Assembly: GCF_016595435.1 (NCBI RefSeq)
Contig: NZ_JAENIJ010000009.1
Span: forward strand, 62,001-126,000
Reading direction: 5' to 3'
Length of the DNA stretch: 64,000 nucleotides
Source: Luteolibacter pohnpeiensis
GTDB lineage: Bacteria > Verrucomicrobiota > Verrucomicrobiia > Verrucomicrobiales > Akkermansiaceae
A program made the translations under genes and the position numbers. The notes below the pieces were generated by a model, which saw only the letters and a program-made list of their open reading frames with translations, was not told the DNA's origin and did no database searches. The number at the start of each line of letters is the position of its first letter. Positions within the stretch are counted from its first letter, which is position 1. Shown here piece by piece: positions 1-8,833 of this stretch.

Positions 1-151
1 TGGCGAAGAAAGAGAGCGATTGTTGCGCTCAAGCTTGAGTGACATGCGAAAATCCATCGGAAAACCAGCGGCATTGGCTCAACTGGAAACGGCAAATTTA
101 TCGGAAAAAGAACGCCAAGCGTTGCGTCAATACCTGCAGGGATCTGAATAA
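1..151 (+). CDS. C-terminal end of an unknown protein (partial)
   Basis: An open frame (codons in phase with base 2) runs from the window edge to a TAA at 149-151 and encodes about 49 residues ending LRQYLQGSE. The tail is polar, rich in Glu, Arg, Leu and Gln, and probably helical. It stops 9 bp before the next start codon, so the two genes are likely co-transcribed. There is too little sequence to name a family. Coding is supported by the open frame and by the tight junction with the next gene. Confidence 0.5.
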   Translation, partial: GEERERLLRSSLSDMRKSIGKPAALAQLETANLSEKERQALRQYLQGSE

Positions 152-160
152 ATCACGACC

Positions 161-1543
161 ATGGCCACCACGAAATCATCTCAAGCAGCCATCGCCATCG
201 GCATTACTGGGTTCGCGCTCGGCTTGCTTCTACCCTCGGCTTTCAAGCCTATCGTGGGTTCTCAACAATCCGCTCAACGCGATGGAAAATCGACTCGGAT
301 GACCTCCAGTCGCGGAGAGCGCGCGAATCGCCCGTGGCTGGATTCATCGATGACGAAGGATCGGCAATTGGCAGCATTTATCGATCGCGCAGCCCATCTC
401 AGGCCGCATGAATGGCCATCATTTTTCCTCGCGCATGCAGGATCGGCCGAATGGAGTCCTTTGGCCGCTCAACTGTGGGCGGACAACGATCCAGCTGGGT
501 TCTGGAATTTCCTGCGTGAATCCGACGATTTAGTCGCGCTGCATCGTTGGGCACCGGATTTGCTAACCACTTGGGCAAAGCAGGATCCGGATGCGGCGAT
601 GGGCGCGGTGGTGGCGATCACCGATAAGGAAACCGGAGATGCTTTTCGGCGTGTGGTGATCGATCGTGCATTGGAAGAAAATCTGGAGAAAGGCCTGGAG
701 TTGGTGCGGCGGGCGGGCGATTTCAATCGCTTTTCCTGGAGCTCTCAACCTTGGATCGAGAAGGATCCGGAAGCGGCGGCTCGCGGCTTGGCCAAGTTGG
801 AAATGAAAAGCGAATATGGCCAGTTTCTGACTAGAGCGACTCAAGCCTGGGCCGCCGTTGATCCCCAAAAAGCGCTGGATTGGATGGTCCATGAAAGCCC
901 GCATGACCGATTAAGGTTTTCGATCGGCGTGCTCGACTGGATGACCAGTGGTTTCCAAGCCGCTGCCAAGGTTGACCCACAAGCGGCGAAGCAGGCCGCG
1001 CTTTCGTTTGAAGACCCGGACGAGCGGGATCGGGCTTTAGCGGGTGTGATCTCCAGCGGGGCGATCCCAGCCAGTGTAATCCCGGAACTGTTGGCTGGAT
1101 GCAGCCCCTATGCGCAATCGCAAGCGATCCGGGACGTGATTGCCCATTTGCCCCAGAACACCCCCGATGATCTGGACGCGGCCGTGATGGTTCTCTCCCA
1201 AGGACCGAAGAGCGAGAAGACACTGGATACCATGGCGTCCCTTGCGAGCCGGTATGCAAAAGTTGACCCTTCGGGAAGTTGGGAATGGGCTGCCTCGCTG
1301 CCTGATCCAGCATTGCGCCGGGCCGCCAATGAATCGTTTGCGGATGCTTTACAGCAGTCTCCCAAAGTTCTGGCTGACAAAGCGGCAACGCTACCGGCAA
1401 CAGAGCTGTCCTACAAGTTTTTCCAGAACATCCTGGGACACATTCAAGAAGACCAACGTAGGGCCTGGATCAACCAACTGCCAAACGACCGCGCGGATTG
1501 GGCGCGGGAGGCATTGGAACAAATGAAGCCAAGCTCGCCCTGA
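161..1543 (+). CDS. Membrane-anchored WxxxDPxxA-repeat protein, unknown function
   Basis: This 460-residue protein has one N-terminal hydrophobic segment (about residues 9-28), likely an uncleaved signal anchor, followed by a soluble helical domain. From about residue 105 to 410 a degenerate unit recurs around W-x(2-3)-DP-x-x-A, for example WAKQDPDAA, WIEKDPEAA, WAAVDPQKA and YAKVDPSGS. Regular spacing suggests a helical-hairpin solenoid resembling TPR or HEAT folds. Multi-copy proteins of this kind are familiar in verrucomicrobial genomes, but I know of no assigned biochemical role. The gene follows an unknown frame by 9 bp and converges on the methyltransferase downstream, with only 12 bp between the stop codons. 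Confidence 0.75.
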   Translation: MATTKSSQAAIAIGITGFALGLLLPSAFKPIVGSQQSAQRDGKSTRMTSSRGERANRPWLDSSMTKDRQLAAFIDRAAHLRPHEWPSFFLAHAGSAEWSPLAAQLWADNDPAGFWNFLRESDDLVALHRWAPDLLTTWAKQDPDAAMGAVVAITDKETGDAFRRVVIDRALEENLEKGLELVRRAGDFNRFSWSSQPWIEKDPEAAARGLAKLEMKSEYGQFLTRATQAWAAVDPQKALDWMVHESPHDRLRFSIGVLDWMTSGFQAAAKVDPQAAKQAALSFEDPDERDRALAGVISSGAIPASVIPELLAGCSPYAQSQAIRDVIAHLPQNTPDDLDAAVMVLSQGPKSEKTLDTMASLASRYAKVDPSGSWEWAASLPDPALRRAANESFADALQQSPKVLADKAATLPATELSYKFFQNILGHIQEDQRRAWINQLPNDRADWAREALEQMKPSSP

Positions 1544-1555
1544 TTCATTTCTGAT

Positions 1556-3034
1556 CTAACAAGGCACAAGCATTCCATGAGAGACCAGCTCCCTCACCAG
1601 ATCGGTGATTCTCGCCTCAAGGTCAGGGATGCCTGCCAGTTCCGGCTTGGAGCGGACTTCCTCCACCATGGCTAACGGCGGATTTCCTTCAGCAGCCAGG
1701 GCGAGCAAACGCAGGATATTCTCATCAATCTGGCCATCATAGGATAGGCGTGCCGGGCTGATGAGCCGGATGGTCTGACGTTCCCATCCGGTTTTTGCCA
1801 AGCCCATGGAGACTTCCGAACGAATCCCATCGGGCACCGAATAACGAGTTGTTAGAAGATCAGGATCGGTGTTGAGCCAGGTTTGATTGTTCAGGACGCG
1901 CAGCACATCCTGACCCGCCCTCACATCGACATCCCCCGGTGAACGGCTGTCTGCACGTGTCCATTCGTCGCCTGGTTCGCACTTTTGCAGAACTAAAAAC
2001 CCTCCACTAATCCGGTTTATCCCATTTTGCTGATAATGGGTAAGCCAGCGCCGCATTTCATCGATGATTGCCTGATCGTCTGCGAACCGTAAATCGGTTG
2101 AGATCCATCGCCACGCATAATCACCCGGCGAAGAGCAATCGGACTGGAATAACCAGCGGCGCACGCCTCGCTCAGCGACCCATGATAGCGGTACTTCCGA
2201 CCAATCATCATCTGATGTATGCGACCAATTGAGAATTACCACCGCAATTCCACCAGGCTCCAGAAAATCCGGCAGCTGCTTGAGCAAACGGGCACAGATC
2301 GATTCACCCACTGGGGCTTCCTTGTAAATCATGCCGCCGCCAGGCGATTGCACGTATGGTGGATTTGCGACGATGAGATCAAATGTCTCTCCTTGCACGG
2401 CTGAAAAGCCATCACTCAAACGGAAATCAATGCCATCAATGCCGCAAAGACGCGCGGAGAATTTTCCCAGCTCCAGAGCACGGGCATTCACATCTACGGC
2501 GACGACCGACATTCCTGCTTTCACCAAGTTCCCGGATTGCCAGCCTATACCGCTCGCCAGCTCAAGTGCTCGCTTTCCGACCACGGGTGTTAGAGATGAC
2601 AAGAGCAGTGTCGATGGGCTCACTCCCATCACGTAATCGCCTGTAGGATCACACTGCCGTTCGGGAAAATCACAGGCCATCCAGCCCTCCTTCACAGGAC
2701 TGATTTGAAATCGCGAACGGATCTGGCCACTTCCAGCCGTCAATAACCCAATCTCAAGCAGACCGTGAATCACATCGCCAAATAACTGTAACGCCACGCC
2801 ACCATCCAGCGGATCGCCCAACGTGAAGAGTCGGAGCAATAGCTCAAGATTTGAGCCTTGTTCCGAGCGCCCTAACAACGCGGCCCTTGGTGCGGCGGAT
2901 CTCAGCCAATTTTCCGGCAATCCTAAGGTTTGAAGTGCTGTCCGATGAAATCCGGCACGGTTCAACACCATTCGCAATCCCTCCGGATTCCAGCTGTCGA
3001 GATTCTTGAAAAGACAATCCATGGAAATACTCAT
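1556..3034 (-). CDS. Class I SAM-dependent methyltransferase, PrmC/HemK-like core
   Basis: The 492-residue protein carries a Rossmann methyltransferase core between two extra domains. Motif I is ELASGIG (residues 158-164), followed by the acidic VVAVDVNA (about 177-184). The NPPY motif (224-227), used by N5-glutamine and adenine-N6 methyltransferases to bind a planar nitrogen substrate, is intact. The N-terminal 140 residues look like a helical substrate-recognition region, and the C-terminal 150 residues are unrecognised. This three-part layout occurs in a bacterial family of unassigned substrate, so protein, RNA or DNA targets are all possible. The start codon overlaps the stop of the Hcp-like gene by 4 bp (ATGA), indicating translational coupling. 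The stop codon (TAG) lies inside a TGTTAGA heptamer. Confidence 0.8.
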   Translation of the reverse strand: MSISMDCLFKNLDSWNPEGLRMVLNRAGFHRTALQTLGLPENWLRSAAPRAALLGRSEQGSNLELLLRLFTLGDPLDGGVALQLFGDVIHGLLEIGLLTAGSGQIRSRFQISPVKEGWMACDFPERQCDPTGDYVMGVSPSTLLLSSLTPVVGKRALELASGIGWQSGNLVKAGMSVVAVDVNARALELGKFSARLCGIDGIDFRLSDGFSAVQGETFDLIVANPPYVQSPGGGMIYKEAPVGESICARLLKQLPDFLEPGGIAVVILNWSHTSDDDWSEVPLSWVAERGVRRWLFQSDCSSPGDYAWRWISTDLRFADDQAIIDEMRRWLTHYQQNGINRISGGFLVLQKCEPGDEWTRADSRSPGDVDVRAGQDVLRVLNNQTWLNTDPDLLTTRYSVPDGIRSEVSMGLAKTGWERQTIRLISPARLSYDGQIDENILRLLALAAEGNPPLAMVEEVRSKPELAGIPDLEARITDLVRELVSHGMLVPC

Positions 3035-3930
3035 GACTCGGGGCGAACCCGATAAAATCCGATCGACCCTGCTCCAGTTATGGATTCGACAGTGGTGGTA
3101 TCCGTCGCAGTTACGATGCGTATCGTAGTAAATGCGGTTTTCAGGTCAGGCGACCATTCGATCACATACGTTTTCCCGGCCACGCTGTTCCAGGATAAAA
3201 GGTAATTGCCGGGAATGGAAGGATCGGCCTTTAGAACAGCCTGGAAAAATGAACTGCCGGAACTGGGATCCGTTCCAAGTTCGTATTCGTCCAGATTCGA
3301 TAGCCCGTCACCATCCAAATCGCTTGCCGCGTCGTTAACACCGACAGAAAGTCCATAGAGCAACTCCCAGCTGTCCGGCATCCCATCGGAATCGGTATCT
3401 TTCAGCTGCTCTCCGGAAGAACCCGTGTCTGTTTCCGAATCATAACTCGCATAGATCTCGTTCGACTTCGCAGTGTAATACGTGAAACGGATCGTCGTGA
3501 AATTCAAATCAAGCGTCTCCGTGGGTGATAGCGCAGTGGTAGACGCGTTCATGGAAAGCGAGGAAATGATCACCTTTCCTAACTCGATTCGCACTCGTGC
3601 CACGTCAGGCCCGGAATTGAAATCAATCGTGACCTCATCATAAGTTTCTCCAGTTACGGCACCCTCGAACAACATCGGGGAAGACTGGTCCAATGCCTTG
3701 ATCAGGCTCAGCTTGGAAAGGTAACCCGTTTCTCCTTCTACGGAGCCAGCCCTGCCGGCATTGAACCCAAAGCTCTCAATTTCAATCCAATCCGCGTGCT
3801 TGGAGTCCGTAGCATCACCTTGGATTTTGCCATCAAAATCGAGCCAGGCCAGCGTATCGCCATGCACCTGCCCTCGACATAGGCAAGCCAGCGCGGTAAT
3901 GGCGAAGAGGACTAACCGAAGTCCGCTCAT
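3031..3930 (-). CDS. Exported Hcp-like protein with thrombospondin-3-like repeats
   Basis: The 299-residue product starts with a signal peptide (about residues 1-24) and then an Hcp1-type domain (about 27-150). Visible Hcp features are the opening LDFDGKIQGDATD...DWIEIESFGF, the central ALDQSSPMLFEGAVTG, and the closing PTETLDLNFTTIRFTY strand. Next come calcium-binding thrombospondin-3-like repeats (DTDSDGMPDSWE and DLDGDGLSNLDEY, about 177-220) and a C-terminal domain with YVIEWSPDL. Classical Hcp proteins form hexameric rings of the type VI secretion tube and lack signal peptides, so a role outside the cytoplasm is inferred here. The start lies 1 bp after the stop of the second Hcp-like gene. 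Confidence 0.75.
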   Translation of the reverse strand: MSGLRLVLFAITALACLCRGQVHGDTLAWLDFDGKIQGDATDSKHADWIEIESFGFNAGRAGSVEGETGYLSKLSLIKALDQSSPMLFEGAVTGETYDEVTIDFNSGPDVARVRIELGKVIISSLSMNASTTALSPTETLDLNFTTIRFTYYTAKSNEIYASYDSETDTGSSGEQLKDTDSDGMPDSWELLYGLSVGVNDAASDLDGDGLSNLDEYELGTDPSSGSSFFQAVLKADPSIPGNYLLSWNSVAGKTYVIEWSPDLKTAFTTIRIVTATDTTTVESITGAGSIGFYRVRPES

Positions 3931-3931
3931 G

Positions 3932-4489
3932 TTAGAATGTGGTTCCCTTGGTCAGATCCCAGCCTACGCCATAAACGACATTCCCTTTAGAATTGAACCC
4001 TTCCACTTTAATCCGGGTGTAATTCAAACTGATGGATTCAGTGGGGGTCGCATCACCAGTCGAGGCGCTGGTAGCTTGGGACGAAATGATAACACCCGAC
4101 AAGGTGAGACGATACAGAATAACCCCAGACTCCTCATCGAGAATAACAAGCTTCACATCGCTGGAGAAACCCTGCCCAGATACGGCCCCCAAAAACAAAT
4201 AAGGAGTCGAGCTATCCACAGGCTTGACCAAAGAGATGGGACTGAAGCTTGGCGCAGATGCGGTTAAGCCACCAGTGCTACCAGTTGTGATGGACCTTCC
4301 AAGCCCCCAGGATAACGAATCGATCTTAATCCAGTCGCTATAACCATTTGCAGTCACCTCACCATCGATGTCTTCGATCTTGAGGTAGCCTGTAAATGCA
4401 CCGTTTGCATGTTGAGCCATGAGAGCAACCGTTGGCGGGATCAACGCAAGAGTTCGTGACATCGCAGAAGGCCGCAAATTCGTTCGCAT
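3932..4489 (-). CDS. Exported Hcp-like (type VI tube-type) protein
   Basis: This 185-residue protein is almost entirely one Hcp1-type domain. The matching landmarks are GYLKIEDIDGEV...DWIKIDSLSWGLGR at the start, KPVDSSTPYLFLGAVSG in the middle, and the terminal PTESISLNYTRIKVEGF followed by VVYGVGWDL. A signal peptide precedes the domain, most simply starting at Met10 (ATG at 4462), giving MSRTLALIPPTVALMAQHANG. Neither VgrG, TssB/C nor ClpV is present in this window, so a complete type Vi secretion machine is not supported. The gene heads a tight run of Hcp-like, Hcp-like and methyltransferase genes. The TAA stop forms part of a TGTTAGA heptamer. Confidence 0.78.
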   Translation of the reverse strand: MRTNLRPSAMSRTLALIPPTVALMAQHANGAFTGYLKIEDIDGEVTANGYSDWIKIDSLSWGLGRSITTGSTGGLTASAPSFSPISLVKPVDSSTPYLFLGAVSGQGFSSDVKLVILDEESGVILYRLTLSGVIISSQATSASTGDATPTESISLNYTRIKVEGFNSKGNVVYGVGWDLTKGTTF

Positions 4490-4603
4490 CCCCTACGATA
4501 TGCAACCTCACCCCGGACGTCGAGTCATGAAACACAGCCCCTGGAACATTCAATCAGCCATATTCCATTGCGGTTAGACCCGTAGCAATTTGACAAGCTG
4601 CTG

Positions 4604-5434
4604 TCAATGAGACGCTTTATGCGAATCAGTCGCTTTACGTTCTAACAATGCCGCACGTTGTTGCTGGAAGTCCTCGCTCTTCTTCCGTGAAGGGGGTGCC
4701 AGGTCCATGATTGCGACAGCAGCATCGCAGGCGTTCGCCGCTTCACCATAGCGCTGGGCTTTTTCGAGAATTTCGGCACGCCGTAGTGATAGTGCTACGG
4801 TGGGACGATAGCGCGCCTCCATGGCATCGACTCGCCGCAAGGCAGAATCGTATTTGCCCGTATCGATTTCAATGGTGATCGCCATTTCGTGCAATCCGGC
4901 AAGGCAGCCAAGCCGTGCCAAACCTCGATCAATCAAGCGAATCGCCGTATCAGCATCGCCAGTCTTGCCTCGTTCTTGCAACCATCCCGCACATGTTAGA
5001 ATGCGCGATGGAGAAGGGGAGGGGGAATGTTCGATCGCGGCAATCGCAGAAGTGATCGCATCATCGCGCATGCCTGCGGACTCTTGAAGTTGGGAAAGTA
5101 ATCCCCAAGCTTGATCAAGGCCAGGGTCCGCTTCCAGAAGACCTGCCAACTCTTTCCGAGCCTGGTCCGGCTTGCCGGTGACGGCATCAAGACGTGCCTG
5201 TAACAAACGGTTCTCCCGATTGTTCGGGTCGGCCTTCATCAACTGCTTGACGATCTTTACCGCTTTTTTAGGACGCCTCTCGATCAACAGGTTTGCCTGG
5301 AGCCGAAGTAATTCCGGATCATTGGGATGATCCACCAAATGCTGTTCAATCTCCTTCAACTTATGCTCGGGCGATGGGTGCGCGAGCAAAGGAAGCGCTG
5401 ATAAAGCAAATGCGAAAGTGAGTTTCTTGATCAT
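4604..5434 (-). CDS. Exported TPR-repeat protein
   Basis: The 276-residue protein has a signal peptide (MIKKLTFAFALSALPLLA) and then several tetratricopeptide-like helical hairpins (about residues 25-250), such as HPNDPELLRLQANLLIE, DPNNRENRLLQARLDA and DPGLDQAWGLLSQLQ. TPR proteins are scaffolds and have no catalytic residues to point to. The start codon lies 11 bp downstream of the metallophosphoesterase stop codon, so the two are probably made from one mRNA and the TPR protein may assist or bind that enzyme outside the cytoplasm. That partnership is inference. Confidence 0.8.
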   Translation of the reverse strand: MIKKLTFAFALSALPLLAHPSPEHKLKEIEQHLVDHPNDPELLRLQANLLIERRPKKAVKIVKQLMKADPNNRENRLLQARLDAVTGKPDQARKELAGLLEADPGLDQAWGLLSQLQESAGMRDDAITSAIAAIEHSPSPSPSRILTCAGWLQERGKTGDADTAIRLIDRGLARLGCLAGLHEMAITIEIDTGKYDSALRRVDAMEARYRPTVALSLRRAEILEKAQRYGEAANACDAAVAIMDLAPPSRKKSEDFQQQRAALLERKATDSHKASH

Positions 5435-5445
5435 GCTTCGGGTTG

Positions 5446-8400
5446 TTAGAGTGTGACAGCAAGGCGGGCGAACACCGAAGAAGCAGGCGGCTGAGGCGTA
5501 AAGGTCAGCACCGCCACCAGCTGCTCGGGATCTTCCTCTGCCTTCGAAACCACCTCTGTCTGAATCGAAGCGCTGGTGGATTTGTTCAGTTCACCTTCCC
5601 GAAACCAATTGGCCAAATCCGTGGACCATTCCACGACTGCCGTGACATCCACCGCCACTTTCGCATGCGGAAACCGAACCACAAAAGCGCCATCGTTTCG
5701 TCGCTCTGCGAGAATGACCCCGGTGTCTGAGGAATCTTTCGCGTTTGATCCCAGAAAATATTCGATCAAGTCCGGCTGCCCATCGCCGTCCTGATCCGCC
5801 AGCGGACCATCAGATTGGATCACATGGAGATAATCCTGGAGCGGGCGATCCTGAATTTCGACCGTGGCAGAGGATTTCGCACCGATGCGATAACCAGTCG
5901 AGCCAACGATCTGAAATGTTAGATTCTCAGTTCCTTCGATCTTTTGATCATTCAAAATGGTGATTTCGAGCTCCGCTGAGTCTGAACCCGCGGGGATCAT
6001 CACCGAAGTTGGGATGAGTTTGGTGTCCTGGCCTGGCGTTGCAGTGCCTTTCACCGTGAACGAAACCGGTAACGACGCCCCCGTTGGACCTTCCCGGTGA
6101 AACATGATCGCCAATCTGTCATCCTCGCGAAACTCGCCACCCACCGAGTCACTTGTCTCAACTTGAACGGTGGTTGGCGAGGCTTCTAACGGAACGATCA
6201 GGAATCGCAAATCCACCGCTTGGTGATTTCCGTTCAACTGGGGTAGATCCTGACTCAAGATCTGAAACCGATTCCCATCCGCGGACCACGAATGGATGTT
6301 ATCGGAAACATTCAGCGATGCCGTGCTGTCTCCTGTTAGAAAAAGGACGCTATTGCCGGGATGGATCACACTCCCGTTTCCCACAAGAAGCTCCTGAGAG
6401 GTGGAGGATTTGGTTCCCGTGATGTTGACAGACTCGGCATCCACGTTGAGAGGCTCAATCGTTCCATCCGATTTCATGATCCCGCTGAGGACGCCGGACG
6501 TTCCCTCGGGAATGTAGAGGAAACTGAAATCACCATCCTGCGCTGATGAGCCGTTGTCGCGCACGTCCACCGTCCAAACTCCGCCGGAACTCCGCGTTGA
6601 AATCACGTTATCTCCACTCAGTCCGCCATTGCCATTTGGGAACGCTAACAAGTTCCCAGCCGTCGAGAGTCCATAAATCTGATAGAGTCCTTTATCGCCA
6701 TGATAGATGGAGACGCCATCGGGGAGGTTGGACGAAATGATGGATCCCTCGGAGCTGATTGCCGCTCCGACCCAGCCTGCCTGATAGCTGAAAAACCCAA
6801 CGGCGGTTCCTGCTGATTCTTCCGTGCAAGTCGGGTTGGCATCAGATGCATTCGGGTTGGAATTATCATAGTTGTTAATCCAGGCATACCCATCCGTGCT
6901 TTTATAGGGACTTACGATGTTGTCATTTGAGGTCGCCGACCCATTGTCTGGAGATTCCCAATTCGAGGCTGCGATGATTCCGGAATCGAACATAATCCGG
7001 TTGCCGTTGATACGGAGTGAAATATCGCCGACGTTGCTGCCGGGACTGGTAAACTGATACGGCGCGGGCGTTGTCGCTGCAATCGACCAGCCAGGATTTA
7101 ACAATCCGGTGGAACTCGTCGAAGTATCAGGTGGCGTGGCTTTGGTGACCACCTGCACCGCAATCGGCAACGATGCACCCACCACACCATCGTTGTCCGT
7201 CGCTTTCGCAATCACGGTGTGACTGCCGGTAGGGACATCCAGCCAATCGAAGCGATAGGGTGGTTGATCAACGGCACCGATCAACCGAGTTCCGTCATAA
7301 AACTCCACTTTGGCGATCGTTCCGTCCAGATCACTTGCGGTCGCTTCCAGCGTCAAGTTGCTCGAACTTTCCACCACGGCACCATTACCCGGTTTCGAAA
7401 TCTCCACCACAGGTGGAAATTGCACTCCGCCTGTGATGAACGATTGCACGGATGAGGCAACCGTGGTCGTGCCGTCGCTTACCGTGGCATACCATTCATA
7501 GCGAGTCCCGGCCTCCAATTCATTCCAGTTGCCTGACAGGGTTCCAGCAGTGCCAGTCACAGTGGCGATTTCCGTAAATGGCCCCATGCCTCCTTTGAGA
7601 TTCACATCTAACGAAAACTGGCTGTCTTCGTCCGTTTCATATCGATCCAGCGATGGCGAATAGGTTTGCACATCGATCCGATTCAAGAGCGGCCGGAATT
7701 TCATGATGCGCAGCCAGCCATCGCCTCCATTCGTTCTCCCTTGATAGTCCGCGAGCAGCGAATGGATGGCACGACCTTCATAGTAATCCGTTCGCTGACC
7801 TTCGCCGTCGACATGCCCGCCGTGCATGAGAATCAAATTCGGATTCGATTTTAACTTCTCATAAATGGCTGCCCCCAATGGACTGAAGGCGGCTGGATTC
7901 CCAGTGTTCACCAAATGGTGCGTGATGACGATCCCTCGTCTGCCCGGGTAAGCTTTGAGAAGATCATCCGCCCACTGCAAATCCGCGGCATCGGGAGTGG
8001 TGTCATACTCCAGGCTGATCACGATGAAATCCATGCCACCCGCAGTGAACAGACAGAAGTTGTTATCGGCAGTGCTCGGTTCCGAAGTTCCGCCATAGTA
8101 AGACTTTCCAGCGAAGTGGTTGATGTGCGTTTCCGGATGCACGCCGAACCAGGTATTGAAGCCGATCGTGGTGCCATCCGCGTCACCAATTGGAGTCTGG
8201 TCATGGTTTCCAACCGCCATGACATAGGGGACTCCTTCGTTTCGCTCGGTGGTGTCTGGATCTTCCAAACGATACATCGCGTCCGATGCGTTTTTCCATT
8301 GTTCCGGAGCCGTGTCCACCCGGTCACCATTTTGACTGACATCCCCGAGGTGGAGCACAAAGCCGATGTTCAGTGCATCTCTCTCGGCGACAATCCAATC

Positions 8401-8727
8401 CGTCTGCGCGGAGAATATCGCAGCGCGATCGCCATTTTTGTTCTCAGAATAAAACTGGGTATCCGGCAGCGCGATGACCGAAAATTCATCAGCAGGATCT
8501 GCCGAGCCAACCCGACGGCCAAAAAACTTCACGGTCAGTTCGCCCGCATCTGCATCAGAAGCGGCAACCGACAACGTGGCATCCACGGGTACCCGGATGG
8601 CATCATTGGCCGGTGACAAGTCTGCGACTGTTGGTTGCTCCGCAGCACCCAGCCCGCAGGTCATCGCCAGGGCGAGAGTGGAAATGGCGCAAAAACGATG
8701 GGTATGGGTTAGATCTGCAGCGTTCAT
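5446..8727 (-). CDS. Secreted multidomain metallophosphoesterase with Ig-like and Calx-beta modules
   Basis: The start is placed at 8727, where a clean signal peptide begins (MNAADLTHTHRFCAISTLALAMTCGLGA); a longer frame would invade the upstream ligase gene. The protein is about 1,093 residues. A calcineurin-like phosphoesterase domain occupies about residues 75-370: DTQFYSE, HLGDVSQNGD, AVGNHD, VITHHLV and GGHVDG provide the metal ligands, with Gln in place of the usual His in the first DxH. A bacterial Ig-like domain follows (about 435-525), then an unrecognised beta-rich region, a Calx-beta-type domain (about 880-985), and a C-terminal module with DQDGDGQPDLIEYFLG. The substrate is unknown. 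Expected location is the envelope or outside the cell. Confidence 0.82.
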   Translation of the reverse strand: MNAADLTHTHRFCAISTLALAMTCGLGAAEQPTVADLSPANDAIRVPVDATLSVAASDADAGELTVKFFGRRVGSADPADEFSVIALPDTQFYSENKNGDRAAIFSAQTDWIVAERDALNIGFVLHLGDVSQNGDRVDTAPEQWKNASDAMYRLEDPDTTERNEGVPYVMAVGNHDQTPIGDADGTTIGFNTWFGVHPETHINHFAGKSYYGGTSEPSTADNNFCLFTAGGMDFIVISLEYDTTPDAADLQWADDLLKAYPGRRGIVITHHLVNTGNPAAFSPLGAAIYEKLKSNPNLILMHGGHVDGEGQRTDYYEGRAIHSLLADYQGRTNGGDGWLRIMKFRPLLNRIDVQTYSPSLDRYETDEDSQFSLDVNLKGGMGPFTEIATVTGTAGTLSGNWNELEAGTRYEWYATVSDGTTTVASSVQSFITGGVQFPPVVEISKPGNGAVVESSSNLTLEATASDLDGTIAKVEFYDGTRLIGAVDQPPYRFDWLDVPTGSHTVIAKATDNDGVVGASLPIAVQVVTKATPPDTSTSSTGLLNPGWSIAATTPAPYQFTSPGSNVGDISLRINGNRIMFDSGIIAASNWESPDNGSATSNDNIVSPYKSTDGYAWINNYDNSNPNASDANPTCTEESAGTAVGFFSYQAGWVGAAISSEGSIISSNLPDGVSIYHGDKGLYQIYGLSTAGNLLAFPNGNGGLSGDNVISTRSSGGVWTVDVRDNGSSAQDGDFSFLYIPEGTSGVLSGIMKSDGTIEPLNVDAESVNITGTKSSTSQELLVGNGSVIHPGNSVLFLTGDSTASLNVSDNIHSWSADGNRFQILSQDLPQLNGNHQAVDLRFLIVPLEASPTTVQVETSDSVGGEFREDDRLAIMFHREGPTGASLPVSFTVKGTATPGQDTKLIPTSVMIPAGSDSAELEITILNDQKIEGTENLTFQIVGSTGYRIGAKSSATVEIQDRPLQDYLHVIQSDGPLADQDGDGQPDLIEYFLGSNAKDSSDTGVILAERRNDGAFVVRFPHAKVAVDVTAVVEWSTDLANWFREGELNKSTSASIQTEVVSKAEEDPEQLVAVLTFTPQPPASSVFARLAVTL

Positions 8728-8833
8728 CACAAGGGGCAGACTCTCAGCCTCCGGCCATCCTATCAAAAAGGGCTGATTTGTGAAGAAAGCGTGACGCGAA
8801 TTTTGATAAATCCTGGTGAGCCTGATCCGCTGC

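Noticed and set aside
3031-4489. A type VI secretion locus
   Set aside because: Only Hcp-like proteins are present, both with signal peptides. No sheath, baseplate, VgrG or ATPase gene was found in the window.
7915-8616. A 233-codon plus-strand frame inside the phosphoesterase gene
   Set aside because: It overlaps the catalytic domain of a well-supported minus-strand gene and has no recognisable features.
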